Positions 52,284 through 61,332 of a stretch of 64,000 nucleotides of DNA are shown here, piece after piece. Every line of letters begins with the position of its first letter. Within the stretch, counting starts at the first letter, position 1. The DNA is from Natrialba aegyptia DSM 13077 (GTDB lineage: Archaea > Halobacteriota > Halobacteria > Halobacteriales > Natrialbaceae): contig NZ_AOIP01000014.1 in NCBI RefSeq assembly GCF_000337535.1, positions 124,001-188,000 of the forward strand. The letters are read 5' to 3'. The translations under genes were made by a program, and so were the position numbers. The notes under the pieces are model-generated. The model made no database searches. It had not been told where the DNA came from and saw only the letters and a program-made list of their open reading frames with translations.

Positions 52284-53012
52284 ATGAGCCTGGAGCACGA
52301 GCTATCGAGCGTTCGATTAACCCTCGACCTCTGGCATCCGGACTGCTGGGCCATCGAAGCGACGGACCGAACGGGCGGCGGCGTCCTCGCACACGCGATC
52401 TATAACTCCCCGAAGATCAAGAGCGATGAGCCCAGTCCGAATACGGTCGAGGGCCTGTTCACCGCGTTCGGCGATACCGCCGCAGAGGTCCGCGACCTCC
52501 TCGATGCGATCCGCGCGTCGAACCATGCCGGAGAACTGTTCGAGCTTCAAAAGCGGTTCGGACGTGCACGCAACGCCCCCGGCAACGTCGTCCGCGAGTT
52601 CTTCCTCGAGTACGATCCCGACGAGATGGTCTGTCCGACGCTCCTGGAGAACGGCTTCGTTCACAGCGCGCCGGTCCGGATCCAGAACGGGAGCGAGGAG
52701 TGGAACCTCTGTTTCGCGGGTGATCGATCCCGGATCGAAGAGTCCCTAGACGACGTGCGCGATCAGGCTGGCGCGGAGGTAACGATCACGTCGATTACGA
52801 CCGCCGATTCGCCCGAGCGTTCGACGCGCGACCAGCGTCTCGATACGCTCACGACGGCCCAGCGCGAAGTGTTCGAACACGCCCGCGAGGCCGGCTACTA
52901 CGAGTGGCCCCGCGAAATAACGACCCGCGAACTGGCGGCTGAACTCGACATCGCAAAGTCGACACTGCTCGAACATCTGCGGACGGCTGAATCGAAGCTT
53001 CTGGATCCGTAG
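52284..53012 (+). CDS. HTH-10 (bacterio-opsin activator-type) regulator
   Basis: 242 residues. An N-terminal sensor-like domain (about 1-160) precedes an HTH-10 C-terminus: LTTAQREVFEHAREAGYYEWPREITTRELAAELDIAKSTLLEHLRTAESKLLDP, the hallmark of haloarchaeal Bat-like activators. It sits between the M24 gene and an aldehyde dehydrogenase, both on its strand, so it is a good candidate regulator of this cluster. Signal unknown. Confidence 0.9.
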   Translation: MSLEHELSSVRLTLDLWHPDCWAIEATDRTGGGVLAHAIYNSPKIKSDEPSPNTVEGLFTAFGDTAAEVRDLLDAIRASNHAGELFELQKRFGRARNAPGNVVREFFLEYDPDEMVCPTLLENGFVHSAPVRIQNGSEEWNLCFAGDRSRIEESLDDVRDQAGAEVTITSITTADSPERSTRDQRLDTLTTAQREVFEHAREAGYYEWPREITTRELAAELDIAKSTLLEHLRTAESKLLDP

Positions 53013-53413
53013 TCGCGCTCCCGTAATCTCGCTCCAAACGGCCGATCAACGCAGGAGCGCTTCTCGGATACAGACGACGAACACGGGCGAAATTCTCCGT
53101 CCGCTCTCGAACTCGTCGGTACGCCGGAGAGTCATTTGGTGCGGACGATACTGGTAGACGTCGAATCCGTCAGCGGCCAGTTCGTACTGCAATTCGCCCG
53201 GACGCCCATTACAGCTAGATCCTGACGACCATCCCTTCCTCGGCGCGCCGGCGAGTCGTTCGGGTTCCTTTCGAATTCGCTCGAGATTCGACCGGAGGCA
53301 GGCGTCATATCTCGTTCCTGGGAAATTTAATCGGTAGAACATAATGAAATAAGCTGCCGACACGTGACCATGATCGGTGGGGATTACATGGGATTAGCGC
53401 GTAATCACGAACT
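53013..53413. other. Gap before aldehyde dehydrogenase, no convincing gene
   Basis: 401 bases. A leftward 105-codon frame (53046-53363) exists, but its product is basic and unlike haloarchaeal proteins, so I do not call it. TATA-like TTTAATCGG at 53327-53335 and AATGAAATAAG near 53343 are AT-rich islands. The dehydrogenase promoter is expected near 53380-53410. Confidence 0.35.
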
Positions 53414-54949
53414 ATGTCGCACCAATCCGGAACGCAACTGAACCAACATTACATCGACGGCGAGTGGACCGACGGCGACGGCTCGGACACGTTCGCAAGC
53501 GAGAGCCCCGCGACGGGAGAGACGCTGGCGGAGTTCACACGCGGCACCGAGGCCGATGTCGATGCTGCACTGGCCGCAGCGGACGAGGCCACCGAGGAGT
53601 GGCGTGAACTCTCGTATATCGACCGTGCGGAGTATCTCTGGGAGATCTACCACGAACTGCGCGACCGGCATCAGGAATTAGGCGAGGTCGTCTCCAAGGA
53701 GTGTGGCAAGGAGATTTCGGAAGGGAAAGCCGACGTGACCGAAGCCTGGCACATGGTCGAGTGGGCGGCGGGCAACGCCCGCCACCCCCACGGTGACGTG
53801 GTTCCGTCGGAAGTCGGTGACAAGGACGCCTACATGCGCCGGAAGCCACGGGGCGTCGTCGGCTGTATCACACCTTGGAACTTCCCGGTCGCGATCCCGT
53901 TCTGGCACATGGCTATCGCTCTCGTGGAAGGGAATACGGTCGTCTGGAAGCCGGCCGAACAGACGCCGTGGTGTGGCCAGATTATCGCCGAGATGTTCGA
54001 CGACGCCGGCATTCCCGACGGCGTGTTCAACATGGTCCAGGGCTTCGGCGACGCCGGCGCGGCGATCACGGACGACGAACGCGTCGACACCGTTCTCTTT
54101 ACGGGCTCGGCAGAGGTTGGCCAGGAAATCGCCAGCAAGGTCGGCGGCGAACCCGGCAAGCTCGCAGCCTGTGAGATGGGCGGCAAGAACGGCATCATCA
54201 TCACCGAGGAAGCCGATCTGGACATCGCCGTTCACTCGGCGATCATGTCCTCGTTCAAGACCACGGGTCAGCGTTGCGTCTCTTCCGAGCGCCTGATCGT
54301 CCACACGGACGTTTACGACGAGTTCAAGGAGCGCTACGTCGAGATCGCCGAGGACGTCGCGGTGGGCGATCCGCTCGAAGAATCGACGTTCATGGGGCCG
54401 GCGATCGAGCCCGAACACGTCGAGAAGATCCGCAAGCACAACGAACTCGCCGAGCAGGAGGGAGCGAACGTCCTCGTCGACCGTTTCGAACTCGGCGAAG
54501 ACGAGATTCCGGACGGCCACGAAGACGGCAACTGGGTCGGCCCGTTCGTCTACGAGATCGAGTACGACACGGACCTGCGCTGTCTCAAAGAGGAGTGCTT
54601 CGGGCCCCACGTCGCCCTGCTCGAATACGAGGGCGACATCGAGGATGCCGTCGAGATCCACAACGACACGCCCTACGGTCTTGCCGGCGCTGTGATCTCC
54701 GAGGATTACCGCCAGATCAACTACTTCCGCGATCACGCCGAGATCGGTCTCGCGTACGCGAATCTGCCGTGTATCGGTGCCGAAGTGCACCTGCCGTTCG
54801 GCGGAGTCAAAAAGTCCGGAAACGGCTACCCCTCGGCTCGCGAGGCCATCGAGGCCGTCACCGAGCGTACCGCCTGGACGATGAACAACTCCAAAGACAT
54901 TCAGATGGCTCAGGGCCTCTCGGCGGATATTACCATGCAGGACGACTGA
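53414..54949 (+). CDS. NAD(P)-dependent aldehyde dehydrogenase (ALDH7-like)
   Basis: 511 residues. Visible marks: CITPWNFPVAIPFWHMAIALV, TVVWKPAEQTP, DTVLFTGSAEVGQ, ACEMGGKNGIIITEEADLD with the catalytic Glu, and FKTTGQRCVSSERLIVHTDVYDEF with the nucleophile Cys; EVHLPFGGVKKSGNGYPSARE closes it. TTGQRC resembles the ALDH7 (aminoadipate semialdehyde) and related amino-acid aldehyde groups. The gene likely finishes a catabolic route begun by the upstream symporter/hydrolase, but the substrate is not determined. Confidence 0.93.
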   Translation: MSHQSGTQLNQHYIDGEWTDGDGSDTFASESPATGETLAEFTRGTEADVDAALAAADEATEEWRELSYIDRAEYLWEIYHELRDRHQELGEVVSKECGKEISEGKADVTEAWHMVEWAAGNARHPHGDVVPSEVGDKDAYMRRKPRGVVGCITPWNFPVAIPFWHMAIALVEGNTVVWKPAEQTPWCGQIIAEMFDDAGIPDGVFNMVQGFGDAGAAITDDERVDTVLFTGSAEVGQEIASKVGGEPGKLAACEMGGKNGIIITEEADLDIAVHSAIMSSFKTTGQRCVSSERLIVHTDVYDEFKERYVEIAEDVAVGDPLEESTFMGPAIEPEHVEKIRKHNELAEQEGANVLVDRFELGEDEIPDGHEDGNWVGPFVYEIEYDTDLRCLKEECFGPHVALLEYEGDIEDAVEIHNDTPYGLAGAVISEDYRQINYFRDHAEIGLAYANLPCIGAEVHLPFGGVKKSGNGYPSAREAIEAVTERTAWTMNNSKDIQMAQGLSADITMQDD

Positions 54950-54974
54950 CCGTCGCTGCCGACACTCTGTCCCG

Positions 54975-54987
54975 ATTTTCTTTTTTC
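54975..54987 (+). terminator. T-rich run after aldehyde dehydrogenase
   Basis: ATTTTCTTTTTTCT begins 25 bases after the stop codon. Oligo-T tracts of this kind end archaeal transcripts. No strong hairpin precedes it. Confidence 0.6.
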
Positions 54988-55161
54988 TCGTGAGTCAGTC
55001 TCAACCGGCCCGGCGGAACGACGAGTTCAGTTAGTAGGTACTGGTTGTGTCATTGACTATCGGTAACTGGTAACGAGAGGTAGTGGGGACTGAGCAGTGA
55101 GTAATGGCGGGTGACTAACAGTCGAAAGGAAGATGCGGACGAGGTGACGAGGAGACGGGAG

Positions 55162-55183
55162 TGCTCGTTCCCGGGAACGAGCA
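55162..55183. repeat. Perfect 22-bp palindrome
   Basis: Eleven-base arms with no gap, half-site TGCTCGTTCCC. It sits 22 kb from the origin, in an intergenic gap between convergent genes. It could be a protein-binding site, a terminator hairpin (a GC-rich stem but no T-run adjacent) or a recombination site. Confidence 0.8.
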
Positions 55184-55371
55184 GTGCCGGGCCGGAGACG
55201 CGCTTGCCGGGTACGACGTGAAAAGCGTCTGTACCGGCATTCGTATTTCGATTCGCTGGACCAAAAAGTCAGCGGTCAGCGAACGTCAAATGTGGACTAG
55301 TGACATAGTTTCTCGTTGCCGGGTCCGCGTTTCCAGGTTGTCACGGTGTCGGATTCCCAGTTATGAGGGAC

Positions 55372-56229
55372 CTATAACCGTCGGTCACGTAGTGCGGGGA
55401 ACTCTCCGCGTACAGCGGACACCGCTTCTCGGTCGAGTTCGGCCATCACGAGGTCGGGATCGTCCCCGGTCGAGGCAAGCGTGACGCCCCAGGGATCGGT
55501 GACGGTCGAGCGGCCGAGCAGCGTCGTCGTGTCGCCGGTGTCCCCGTCGGTGAACTGACCGGAACCGTTGATCGTCGCCACGTAACACTGGTTTTCGATG
55601 GCTCGCGCCCGTGAGAGCGTCTGCCAGTGTTCGAGTCGCGGGTAGGGCCACGCGCTCGGGACGAGCACGAGTTCAGCGCCCACATCCACCAATCGGCGGT
55701 AGAGTGCGGGAAAGCGCAGGTCGTAGCAGGTCGTCACGCCGACGGTCAGTCCGTCGATGGTCGCGGTTTCGATCCGCTCGCCGGGAACGAGCAGGTCGGA
55801 TTCGGCGGAGTCGTAGCCGAAGAGGTGGTGTTTGCGGTAGACCAGTTGCAGGTCGCCGTCGGCGTCGAACAGCGCGGCGGTGTTGGCGAGTCCGCCGTCG
55901 GCGGGCGTGTCGACGGCGGTGGTCGCGCCGAGATCCTCGACGATACTGCCGGCGAGAACGGCGATGTCGTGTTCGTCGGCCGCCGCTCGGAGGCGCGCGT
56001 TCGTCGTGCCGAGCAGGGGTTGTGCATCACGTTCGTACCGGTCGAACGCGAAATAGCCCACGTTGAACAGTTCGGGGAGGGCGACCAGATCGGCACCGCG
56101 GGCGGCCGCGCGGTCGATCGCGTCGAGCGCCCGGTCGACGTTTTCCTCGAGTGCACCGGCTTCGACGCGGAGTTGGGCCAGAGCCAGCGTGAGCGGTGGC
56201 GTTGCCTGGAATGTGGTTTCGGCAGTCAT
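55372..56229 (-). CDS. Carbon-nitrogen hydrolase (nitrilase superfamily)
   Basis: 285 residues. Hydrolyses an amide or nitrile C-N bond by a Glu-Lys-Cys triad: Glu in VALPELFNVGYF, Lys in VYRKHHLFGYD, Cys in VGVTTCYDLRFPALYRRL. The branch resembles omega-amidase/Nit1-type enzymes. It begins inside the stop of the SRPBCC gene (ATGA), so the two are translated together. Substrate unknown. Confidence 0.92.
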   Translation of the reverse strand: MTAETTFQATPPLTLALAQLRVEAGALEENVDRALDAIDRAAARGADLVALPELFNVGYFAFDRYERDAQPLLGTTNARLRAAADEHDIAVLAGSIVEDLGATTAVDTPADGGLANTAALFDADGDLQLVYRKHHLFGYDSAESDLLVPGERIETATIDGLTVGVTTCYDLRFPALYRRLVDVGAELVLVPSAWPYPRLEHWQTLSRARAIENQCYVATINGSGQFTDGDTGDTTTLLGRSTVTDPWGVTLASTGDDPDLVMAELDREAVSAVRGEFPALRDRRL

Positions 56230-56660
56230 CGTGTCGCCTGAAGGTGGCGCTCGAGTTCGTCGCGGAGGTTCTCGAGTTCGTCGTCGAGGTTGCGTTTGAA
56301 GAACTGCTCGACGCCCGGGAGTTTGCCGTCGACGACGAAGTGGTTCTCGAGGCGCGCCCCGGTTTCGGTCGCGACGATTTCGTGTTCGCCGGTGACGTCC
56401 AGGACGCTCGAGTTGCCGACGAACTTGACGTATTCCGGCGGTCTTCGCGTCACGTCTTCGGTGTCGACGGTGACGGTCCGCCGAACGAACGGAATCGGCA
56501 GGGCGACCTGCCAGGTAACCTTGTGGCTCGCCGGGTCGGTGACGGTGAACTCGTCGACGACGCTAATCGCGCGGGCGCGATTCTCGGGATCGGCAATAAA
56601 CGACCAGACGCGTTCGGGTGGTGCCGATAGCTCGAACGACCGGTCGACCCGTACAGTCAT
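56226..56660 (-). CDS. SRPBCC (START-like) protein, CoxG/polyketide-cyclase type
   Basis: 144 residues. Small hydrophobic-cavity helix-grip fold: FELSAPPERVWSFIADPENRARAI opens the family pattern, later GEHEIVATETGARLENHFVVDGKLPGVEQFFKRNLDDELENL. Such proteins bind lipids, quinones or polyketides or act in complex assembly. Coupled to the nitrilase by a four-base overlap. No ligand identifiable. Confidence 0.85.
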   Translation of the reverse strand: MTVRVDRSFELSAPPERVWSFIADPENRARAISVVDEFTVTDPASHKVTWQVALPIPFVRRTVTVDTEDVTRRPPEYVKFVGNSSVLDVTGEHEIVATETGARLENHFVVDGKLPGVEQFFKRNLDDELENLRDELERHLQATR

Positions 56661-56762
56661 GCCACTAACTGTGCGCGTAGTGGATAAAAAGACCGTGGGA
56701 CCGGCATGAATCGAACGGAGAGTCGAAGACCAGTCTGGTGGCGCAATTCGAACTGGAAGTCA

Positions 56763-56999
56763 TCAGGCGGTTGAGGAGCTCAGGGTTACCTTCCACGTTG
56801 TCGAACGCGCACGGCCCCACTTTTCGATGTCCACGTCGTCGGATTTCTCCGCGAGGTGTGGGAGGCGCGCGCCAACCTGTTTCGACGAAAGTCCGATCGC
56901 ATCGGCGATGTTTTTCGACCGGAAGTAACGTTCTCCACGGGTAGCGCTCTCGCGCAGATACGAGATAATCCGCTGTTCTTCGTCGGAGTAGTCGGTCAT
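56763..56999 (-). CDS. Small winged-helix-like haloarchaeal protein (DUF7123 type)
   Basis: 78 residues. A helix-turn-helix-like pattern: SDEEQRIISYLRESATRGERYFRSKNIADAIGLSSKQVGARLPHLAE, then a hydrophilic wing (KWGRARSTTWKVTL). I recall it as DUF7123. Possibly a DNA-binding regulator. A short basic gap separates it from the SRPBCC gene downstream. Confidence 0.75.
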   Translation of the reverse strand: MTDYSDEEQRIISYLRESATRGERYFRSKNIADAIGLSSKQVGARLPHLAEKSDDVDIEKWGRARSTTWKVTLSSSTA

Positions 57000-57067
57000 C
57001 GTCCGTACGAAACATAGGAGGCCGCCGCTCTTAACTCTTGACGGCCGTTATGGCATGTGTTGGCGCG

Positions 57068-57256
57068 TCAGTCCCAGTAGAGATGAATGCCAACAACTGC
57101 GAGTGAACTGAAGAGGACGGCACCGGCGAACCCGAAGGCAGCATCGATTTCCGGCGCGCCCGTCACCATCACGAGTGCGCCGATCGTGGCGAGCGCCCCG
57201 AGTGCAAGCGCCAGCCCGACGCCCTTGTCCGTCGTCGACTCCGATTGCGTAGCCAT
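57068..57256 (-). CDS. 62-residue two-span membrane protein (DUF7525 type)
   Basis: From the ATG at 57256 (MATQSESTTDKG); another in-frame start lies 36 bases upstream. Spans at about 12-34 (VGLALALGALATIGALVMVTG) and 42-60 (AFGFAGAVLFSSLAVVGIHLYW). The tiny size and pattern TDKGVGLALALGALATIGA match what I recall as DUF7525. Role unknown. Confidence 0.7.
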   Translation of the reverse strand: MATQSESTTDKGVGLALALGALATIGALVMVTGAPEIDAAFGFAGAVLFSSLAVVGIHLYWD

Positions 57257-57360
57257 GCTCGTGAGTTTGTCGATGGGGTCTCTTAATTGCACTTATTCCG
57301 GCCAGCGAGAGGGTGTGTCACACCGGCCGGTCGTCGTCACCGCCCGGCACCGCAACCGTT

Positions 57361-58392
57361 TCAGTTAATCGTCGTGTGCTCCGATTCCTCGTTGAGCGCG
57401 AGGTTCGCCGCGATTTCCGCGTTTCGCATCGCGTACTGGGCGGTCTGCTGGAGGCTCACGAGGACTTCCCGAACGCGAAGGAGTTCTTCGTTCGACATCT
57501 CCGGCAACTCCACGAGGATTTCGTCCTCACGGTCGGCGATTTCGTGGAAGAGTTCACGAACCTTGTTCGATTTGTCGTAGTCGCGTTCGACGGCGGATTC
57601 GACCGCGAGCGAGGTGATCTCGTCGACCAGATCGTTCAGTTCGCGGATGTCGCGCATGACGGAGCCCTCGACGTCGAGCGTGTGGCCGTTCGTCTCGATG
57701 ACGATCTCCGCGATGTCCTCGCCGTTGTCGGCCGTGAGTTCGAGGTTCTTCGCGATCGAGCGGTAGCCGATGAGCGGAAAGCCGCTGTTGAGGCCGACCG
57801 CACGCGCGAGGTTCGGGTTCTGGTAGGCCGTAAAGATGAGTCGCAAGAGGAGGACGAAGATCTTGTTCGCCTGTCGCTCGCGGTTGAGCGCCCGCTGTGC
57901 GAGGTCGGTATTCCCGTGAGCGAGCGCCTTGATCCCCTCGCCTCGCATCGTCTGCCCGGTTCGTTCGAGTCGCTCGAGCAGGTTATCGAGCGTAAAGTCC
58001 TCCGGGTCGACCGAACAGCGAATCGCGATACTCTCGGGCGTCTCCTCGATGACGCCCAGGCCCATCAGTTGCGTCTCGGCCTGGTAGACCGCGTTGATGT
58101 GCGCCGATTCGAGCGCCCCCTCTTCGCGCTCGATTCGGATGACACGCCGACCGAGGACGTACTGGGCGACGATCGCCCGTTCGACGGCCCCTGCGTCCAG
58201 GTCGTCCGCGTGGATAATCGCCTCCGTCTCTTCTGAACTCGCAGACTCGGGCATCACCGTTAGCGTCCCCTTGCCGCTCGTTCGGAGAGAGACCTCGTCT
58301 CCCTTCTCAACGTCCTGTTCGGACGCCCACTCGGCGGGCAGGGTCATCGCCAGCGTGGATGGCCCGAGTCGCTGGACTTTCCGCGTTTCCAT
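57361..58392 (-). CDS. PhoU-like phosphate/uptake regulator with SpoVT/AbrB N-terminus
   Basis: 343 residues. Residues 1-45 are an AbrB/SpoVT DNA-binding swapped-hairpin domain (METRKVQRLGPSTLAMTLPAEWASEQDVEKGDEVSLR). Two PhoU three-helix repeats follow (NLLERLERTGQTMRGEGIKAL and RDIRELNDLVDEITSLAVESAV), with metal-binding-type Glu/Asp. In haloarchaea this fusion links phosphate signalling with transcription. No pst genes are in the window, so the target is unknown. Confidence 0.88.
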   Translation of the reverse strand: METRKVQRLGPSTLAMTLPAEWASEQDVEKGDEVSLRTSGKGTLTVMPESASSEETEAIIHADDLDAGAVERAIVAQYVLGRRVIRIEREEGALESAHINAVYQAETQLMGLGVIEETPESIAIRCSVDPEDFTLDNLLERLERTGQTMRGEGIKALAHGNTDLAQRALNRERQANKIFVLLLRLIFTAYQNPNLARAVGLNSGFPLIGYRSIAKNLELTADNGEDIAEIVIETNGHTLDVEGSVMRDIRELNDLVDEITSLAVESAVERDYDKSNKVRELFHEIADREDEILVELPEMSNEELLRVREVLVSLQQTAQYAMRNAEIAANLALNEESEHTTIN

Positions 58393-58497
58393 GCTCTCCC
58401 CGTAGTAGCGACACGACCTTAATATTGACTATACACCCATTATGTGAAACGCCGAGGGTTATATGGTTCTGGTTCTCACCCGTTTATCTCCGCCCCC

Positions 58498-59691
58498 TTA
58501 AACAACGTTGACGAGCCGCGTCGTGAACCGTCCCGTCCGAACCTGCTGCCAGCCGCGGAGTTCGTCGTTGATCGTCTCATTGTCCGTGTCGACGCGCAGC
58601 GCCTCGATCCCGTCGAGTTTGTCCTCGTCGGCGACGACGACGAGTTCGTCGGCGAACTCGATGACGGGCGGGGAAATCTGGTGGTTGCCGCGGCCGAAGA
58701 TGACGCCCTGGCCGCCGATGGGTGAGACGACGATCGTCGCGGGTTCGTCGAGCGCGGCCAGAATCTCGGATTCCGACGCATCGCGAGCGAGAAGCGTTCC
58801 GTTTCGTGTTTCGCTCGCCTCGTCTCTGTCGCGTGCCGACTCGGTGTTCGAACCGGGGTCGGCGCGCCAGACGTCCACCCCGAGCGGAGCGGAATCGATC
58901 CCGAGTTCGGATTCGATCGCGCCGACGGTGCCGCCGGGGCCGAAGACGTAGGTTCGGCCGGGCTCGATGTCGCGGGCGAAACCGGCCGCCAGCGCGTCGA
59001 CGGTGCCGCTCGAGAGCTGTTTGCTCGACTGGACGTTCGGGGCGACCGGGACGGGAACGACGGATTTGAGTTCGGAGCGGACCTCGCCCTGGCGGTAGGC
59101 CGCCTCGTCGATGTCGTTGACCTCGCGGGATTCGACGCGGTCGAACTCGGCGGCGATCCGACCGGCATCGGTCGGGGTGACGGCGAAGACGGAGGAGTAG
59201 ATTTTGACGCCGGCGGGGACGCCGAGCATCGGCGTCAGTGGCGACTGTTCATTGCCCGTGCCCGTGCTATGTCCGGCTCCGTCGGCGTTCTCGAGAGCCG
59301 CTGCCACATCAACAGCTGTTCCGTCGCCGCCGACGAACAGGACGAGGGAAACGTCGTGGTCGAGCAGCGCGCGAACGGTCCGGCGGGTGTCCGCGGCGGT
59401 CGTTTCGGCGGTGGAGGGGTCGACGGTCGAGTCGGCGGTCGGATCGTAGACGGTGACCGGTTCGTAGCCGGCATCGCGCGCGGCGAACTCGCCCATGATG
59501 CCGGTCGCGGTGTAGATGGTTACGTCCGGGGCGTGGCGGGAGAGTGCGGTCAGCGCCTCGCGCGCTCGCGTCGGGGCACGCGGTTCGGCACCGCGCTCGC
59601 GAGCCTCGGCGAGTGTCTCGTCGGTTCCTTTCAGTCCAACTCGGCCGCCCATGCCGGCGATCGGGTTGACGACGACGCCCAGCGCGTCCAT
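58498..59691 (-). CDS. ATP-NAD kinase family protein
   Basis: 397 residues. NAD kinase-type fold: VVNPIAGMGGRVGLKGTD, LVLFVGGDGTAVDVAAAL (GGDGT), GVPAGVKIYSSVFAVTP and later IVVSPIGGQGVIFGRGNHQISPPV. This long branch occurs in archaea and some bacteria and may phosphorylate NAD or another substrate. A second NAD kinase would be needed to judge its role. An Asp/Ser-rich loop (about 270-290) is an acidic insertion. No operon partner. Confidence 0.87.
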   Translation of the reverse strand: MDALGVVVNPIAGMGGRVGLKGTDETLAEARERGAEPRAPTRAREALTALSRHAPDVTIYTATGIMGEFAARDAGYEPVTVYDPTADSTVDPSTAETTAADTRRTVRALLDHDVSLVLFVGGDGTAVDVAAALENADGAGHSTGTGNEQSPLTPMLGVPAGVKIYSSVFAVTPTDAGRIAAEFDRVESREVNDIDEAAYRQGEVRSELKSVVPVPVAPNVQSSKQLSSGTVDALAAGFARDIEPGRTYVFGPGGTVGAIESELGIDSAPLGVDVWRADPGSNTESARDRDEASETRNGTLLARDASESEILAALDEPATIVVSPIGGQGVIFGRGNHQISPPVIEFADELVVVADEDKLDGIEALRVDTDNETINDELRGWQQVRTGRFTTRLVNVV

Positions 59692-59818
59692 AGCCGGGCT
59701 ACGAGAGGCGATTCAAAAAGCCGTGCGATTGCAGCCCTGTCGCGGCGACCGGTTGCAGAGTCCGTCGTTATTGGGCCGTTTCTCAAAAACTAAGAGGGAT
59801 CGGGCTAGAGCACCGTTC

Positions 59819-59947
59819 ATGAACGAACTACTATACGTTCTCGCGGCGGAGTCGGAGCTTCCGATGCCGATGGAGTACGTCGGGTGGAGCGCCCTGGCCC
59901 TGAGTCTTCTCGTCACGATCGCCTGGATCGCCTACTTCTACCGGTAG
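59819..59947 (+). CDS. 42-residue single-span membrane protein
   Basis: From the ATG at 59819: MNELLYVLAAESELPMPMEY, then one span (WSALALSLLVTIAWIAYFYR). The composition, an acidic front and Trp/Tyr-ended helix, is protein-like and similar short proteins recur in haloarchaea. AT-rich sequence near 59782-59792 could hold a promoter. Below the usual length for gene calls. Confidence 0.55.
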   Translation: MNELLYVLAAESELPMPMEYVGWSALALSLLVTIAWIAYFYR

Positions 59948-59981
59948 CTCGACGCCTGTCCCGACCGGACGGTCCGACGGA

Positions 59982-60665
59982 TTACGCCGTTTCGACCCGC
60001 TCGCGCAGCCACGCGGCGGCTTCCGCGACCGTCCGCTCGTCCCTTCCTTCGATCGAAATCCGAACGCCGTCGCCGGGATAGCTGCCAACCGACACGTCGA
60101 ACTGCCGGCGAAGTTCGGCGATCCGATCGAGTAGCGCGCTCTCGGGTTCGTCCGCGACGACGACGAGCCGATGTGTCGGTTCGCCGTTGAACTCCGAGGC
60201 CACCGCCTCGAACATCGCTTTCATCTCCTCGGGGACCCCTGGAAGCACGTAGACGTCCTCGAGGACCGCACCCGGAGCCACCCCGACATCGTTGTGTAGC
60301 GCCCGCGCACCTGCCGGCAACTCCGCCGTTCCGTCTGCGAGTTCAGCGTGAGAGTAGCCGTTTTCTTCGAGCCAGGAGCGGGCGGCGTCGTGTTCCGTCA
60401 GCGACCGGCCGAGTGCGGCGGCGACGCCGTCCATCGTGACGTCGTCGTGCGTCGGTCCCAGGCCGCCCGTGACGATCACGGCGTCGTAGGCCGCTCGATA
60501 CTCGTTGACCACGCGTGCGATGTCCGAAACGCGGTCCGGAATCGTCGTCACTCGCTCGATGTCGACGCCGCGCTCGGTGAGTCGCTCGCAAAGCCACGTG
60601 GCGTTCGTGTTTGCCGTCCGCCCGGCGAGGAGTTCATCACCGACCGTAACGACCGCAGCGTTCAT
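59982..60665 (-). CDS. CinA-N-like molybdopterin-binding protein
   Basis: 227 residues from the ATG at 60665 (MNAAVVTVGDELLAGR); the upstream frame is unlike a protein. The MoaB/MogA-type fold is seen in VTVGDELLAGRTANTNATWL and VIVTGGLGPTHDDVTMDGVAAALG. YVLPGVPEEMKAMFEAV is the closing block of the CinA N-domain. It lacks the CinA C-terminal deamidase domain. Proteins like this bind molybdopterin or repair nucleotides; the actual substrate here is open. Confidence 0.9.
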   Translation of the reverse strand: MNAAVVTVGDELLAGRTANTNATWLCERLTERGVDIERVTTIPDRVSDIARVVNEYRAAYDAVIVTGGLGPTHDDVTMDGVAAALGRSLTEHDAARSWLEENGYSHAELADGTAELPAGARALHNDVGVAPGAVLEDVYVLPGVPEEMKAMFEAVASEFNGEPTHRLVVVADEPESALLDRIAELRRQFDVSVGSYPGDGVRISIEGRDERTVAEAAAWLRERVETA

Positions 60666-60805
60666 ACCCGCTCGTTCGCGGTCCCCCCTCAAATGTGTCT
60701 CGTCCGCATCATTCGATTCAAAATGATGTCTTACTGACCACTCAGAATCCCTGTTACTCACCATAACCACAAGATTCAATTCTGATAATTAGTAACGGTG
60801 TGACA

Positions 60806-61159
60806 ATGCCTCGTCGGACGCAACGAACTGACACCAATTCGACTACGGTTCTTTCGGCACTCGGCAGCAAGTACAGTGCCGAAATCCTCTGTGCTGCGGG
60901 AACTCCGAAGTCGGCACAGACGCTGAGCGAAGACATCGAAATACCCATCGCAACCTGCTATCGACGCATCGAAGAACTCGTCAACGCGGGTTTACTTACC
61001 TGCGAAGGACGACAACTCTCCGAAGAGGGGCGACGAACGAACATTTATCGCCGCACGGTCGACGAACTCGAGATCGACTTCTCCGACGAGCAACCGACGT
61101 TCTCCCAGAAGCGCCGCACCGAGGCCAAAAACCGGCTGCAGGACCAACTCGAGAACTGA
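60806..61159 (+). CDS. Winged-helix regulator upstream of the que operon
   Basis: 117 residues from the ATG at 60806; a GTG two codons earlier is also possible. ArsR-like wHTH: VLSALGSKYSAEILCAAGTPKSAQTLSEDIEIPIATCYRRIEELVNAGLLTCEGRQLSEEGRRTNIYRRTVDELEI. It ends about 200 bases before queD on the same strand and might regulate it through the palindrome at 61333. Effector unknown. Confidence 0.85.
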   Translation: MPRRTQRTDTNSTTVLSALGSKYSAEILCAAGTPKSAQTLSEDIEIPIATCYRRIEELVNAGLLTCEGRQLSEEGRRTNIYRRTVDELEIDFSDEQPTFSQKRRTEAKNRLQDQLEN

Positions 61160-61332
61160 TCGATCGACCGGTAGTGTCGTCGGCGCGATAGCAACCGAAC
61201 TCGTAGTCGCAACTCCACTGTCGTCACCGTCACGGGTTCCGTCACCACCGCCATTGCCGTCACCACCACTCTCACCGTCGCGGTTACCCCTCGCTCGAGT
61301 TCATCCCGGAGCGGGGCGTTCGACCAGATTTA

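Larger units (their letters stand above)
54950..55371. other. 422-base non-coding gap with perfect 22-bp palindrome
   Basis: No gene seen between aldehyde dehydrogenase and the nitrilase gene. 55162-55183 is a perfect 22-base palindrome whose half-site is TGCTCGTTCCC. TATA-like sequence is sparse. It lies between convergent 3' ends, so the palindrome is not in an ordinary promoter position. Confidence 0.5.

Noticed and set aside
53046-53363. A leftward 105-codon frame before the aldehyde dehydrogenase
   Set aside because: A basic product without a family and no promoter seen. Not impossible, but unsupported.
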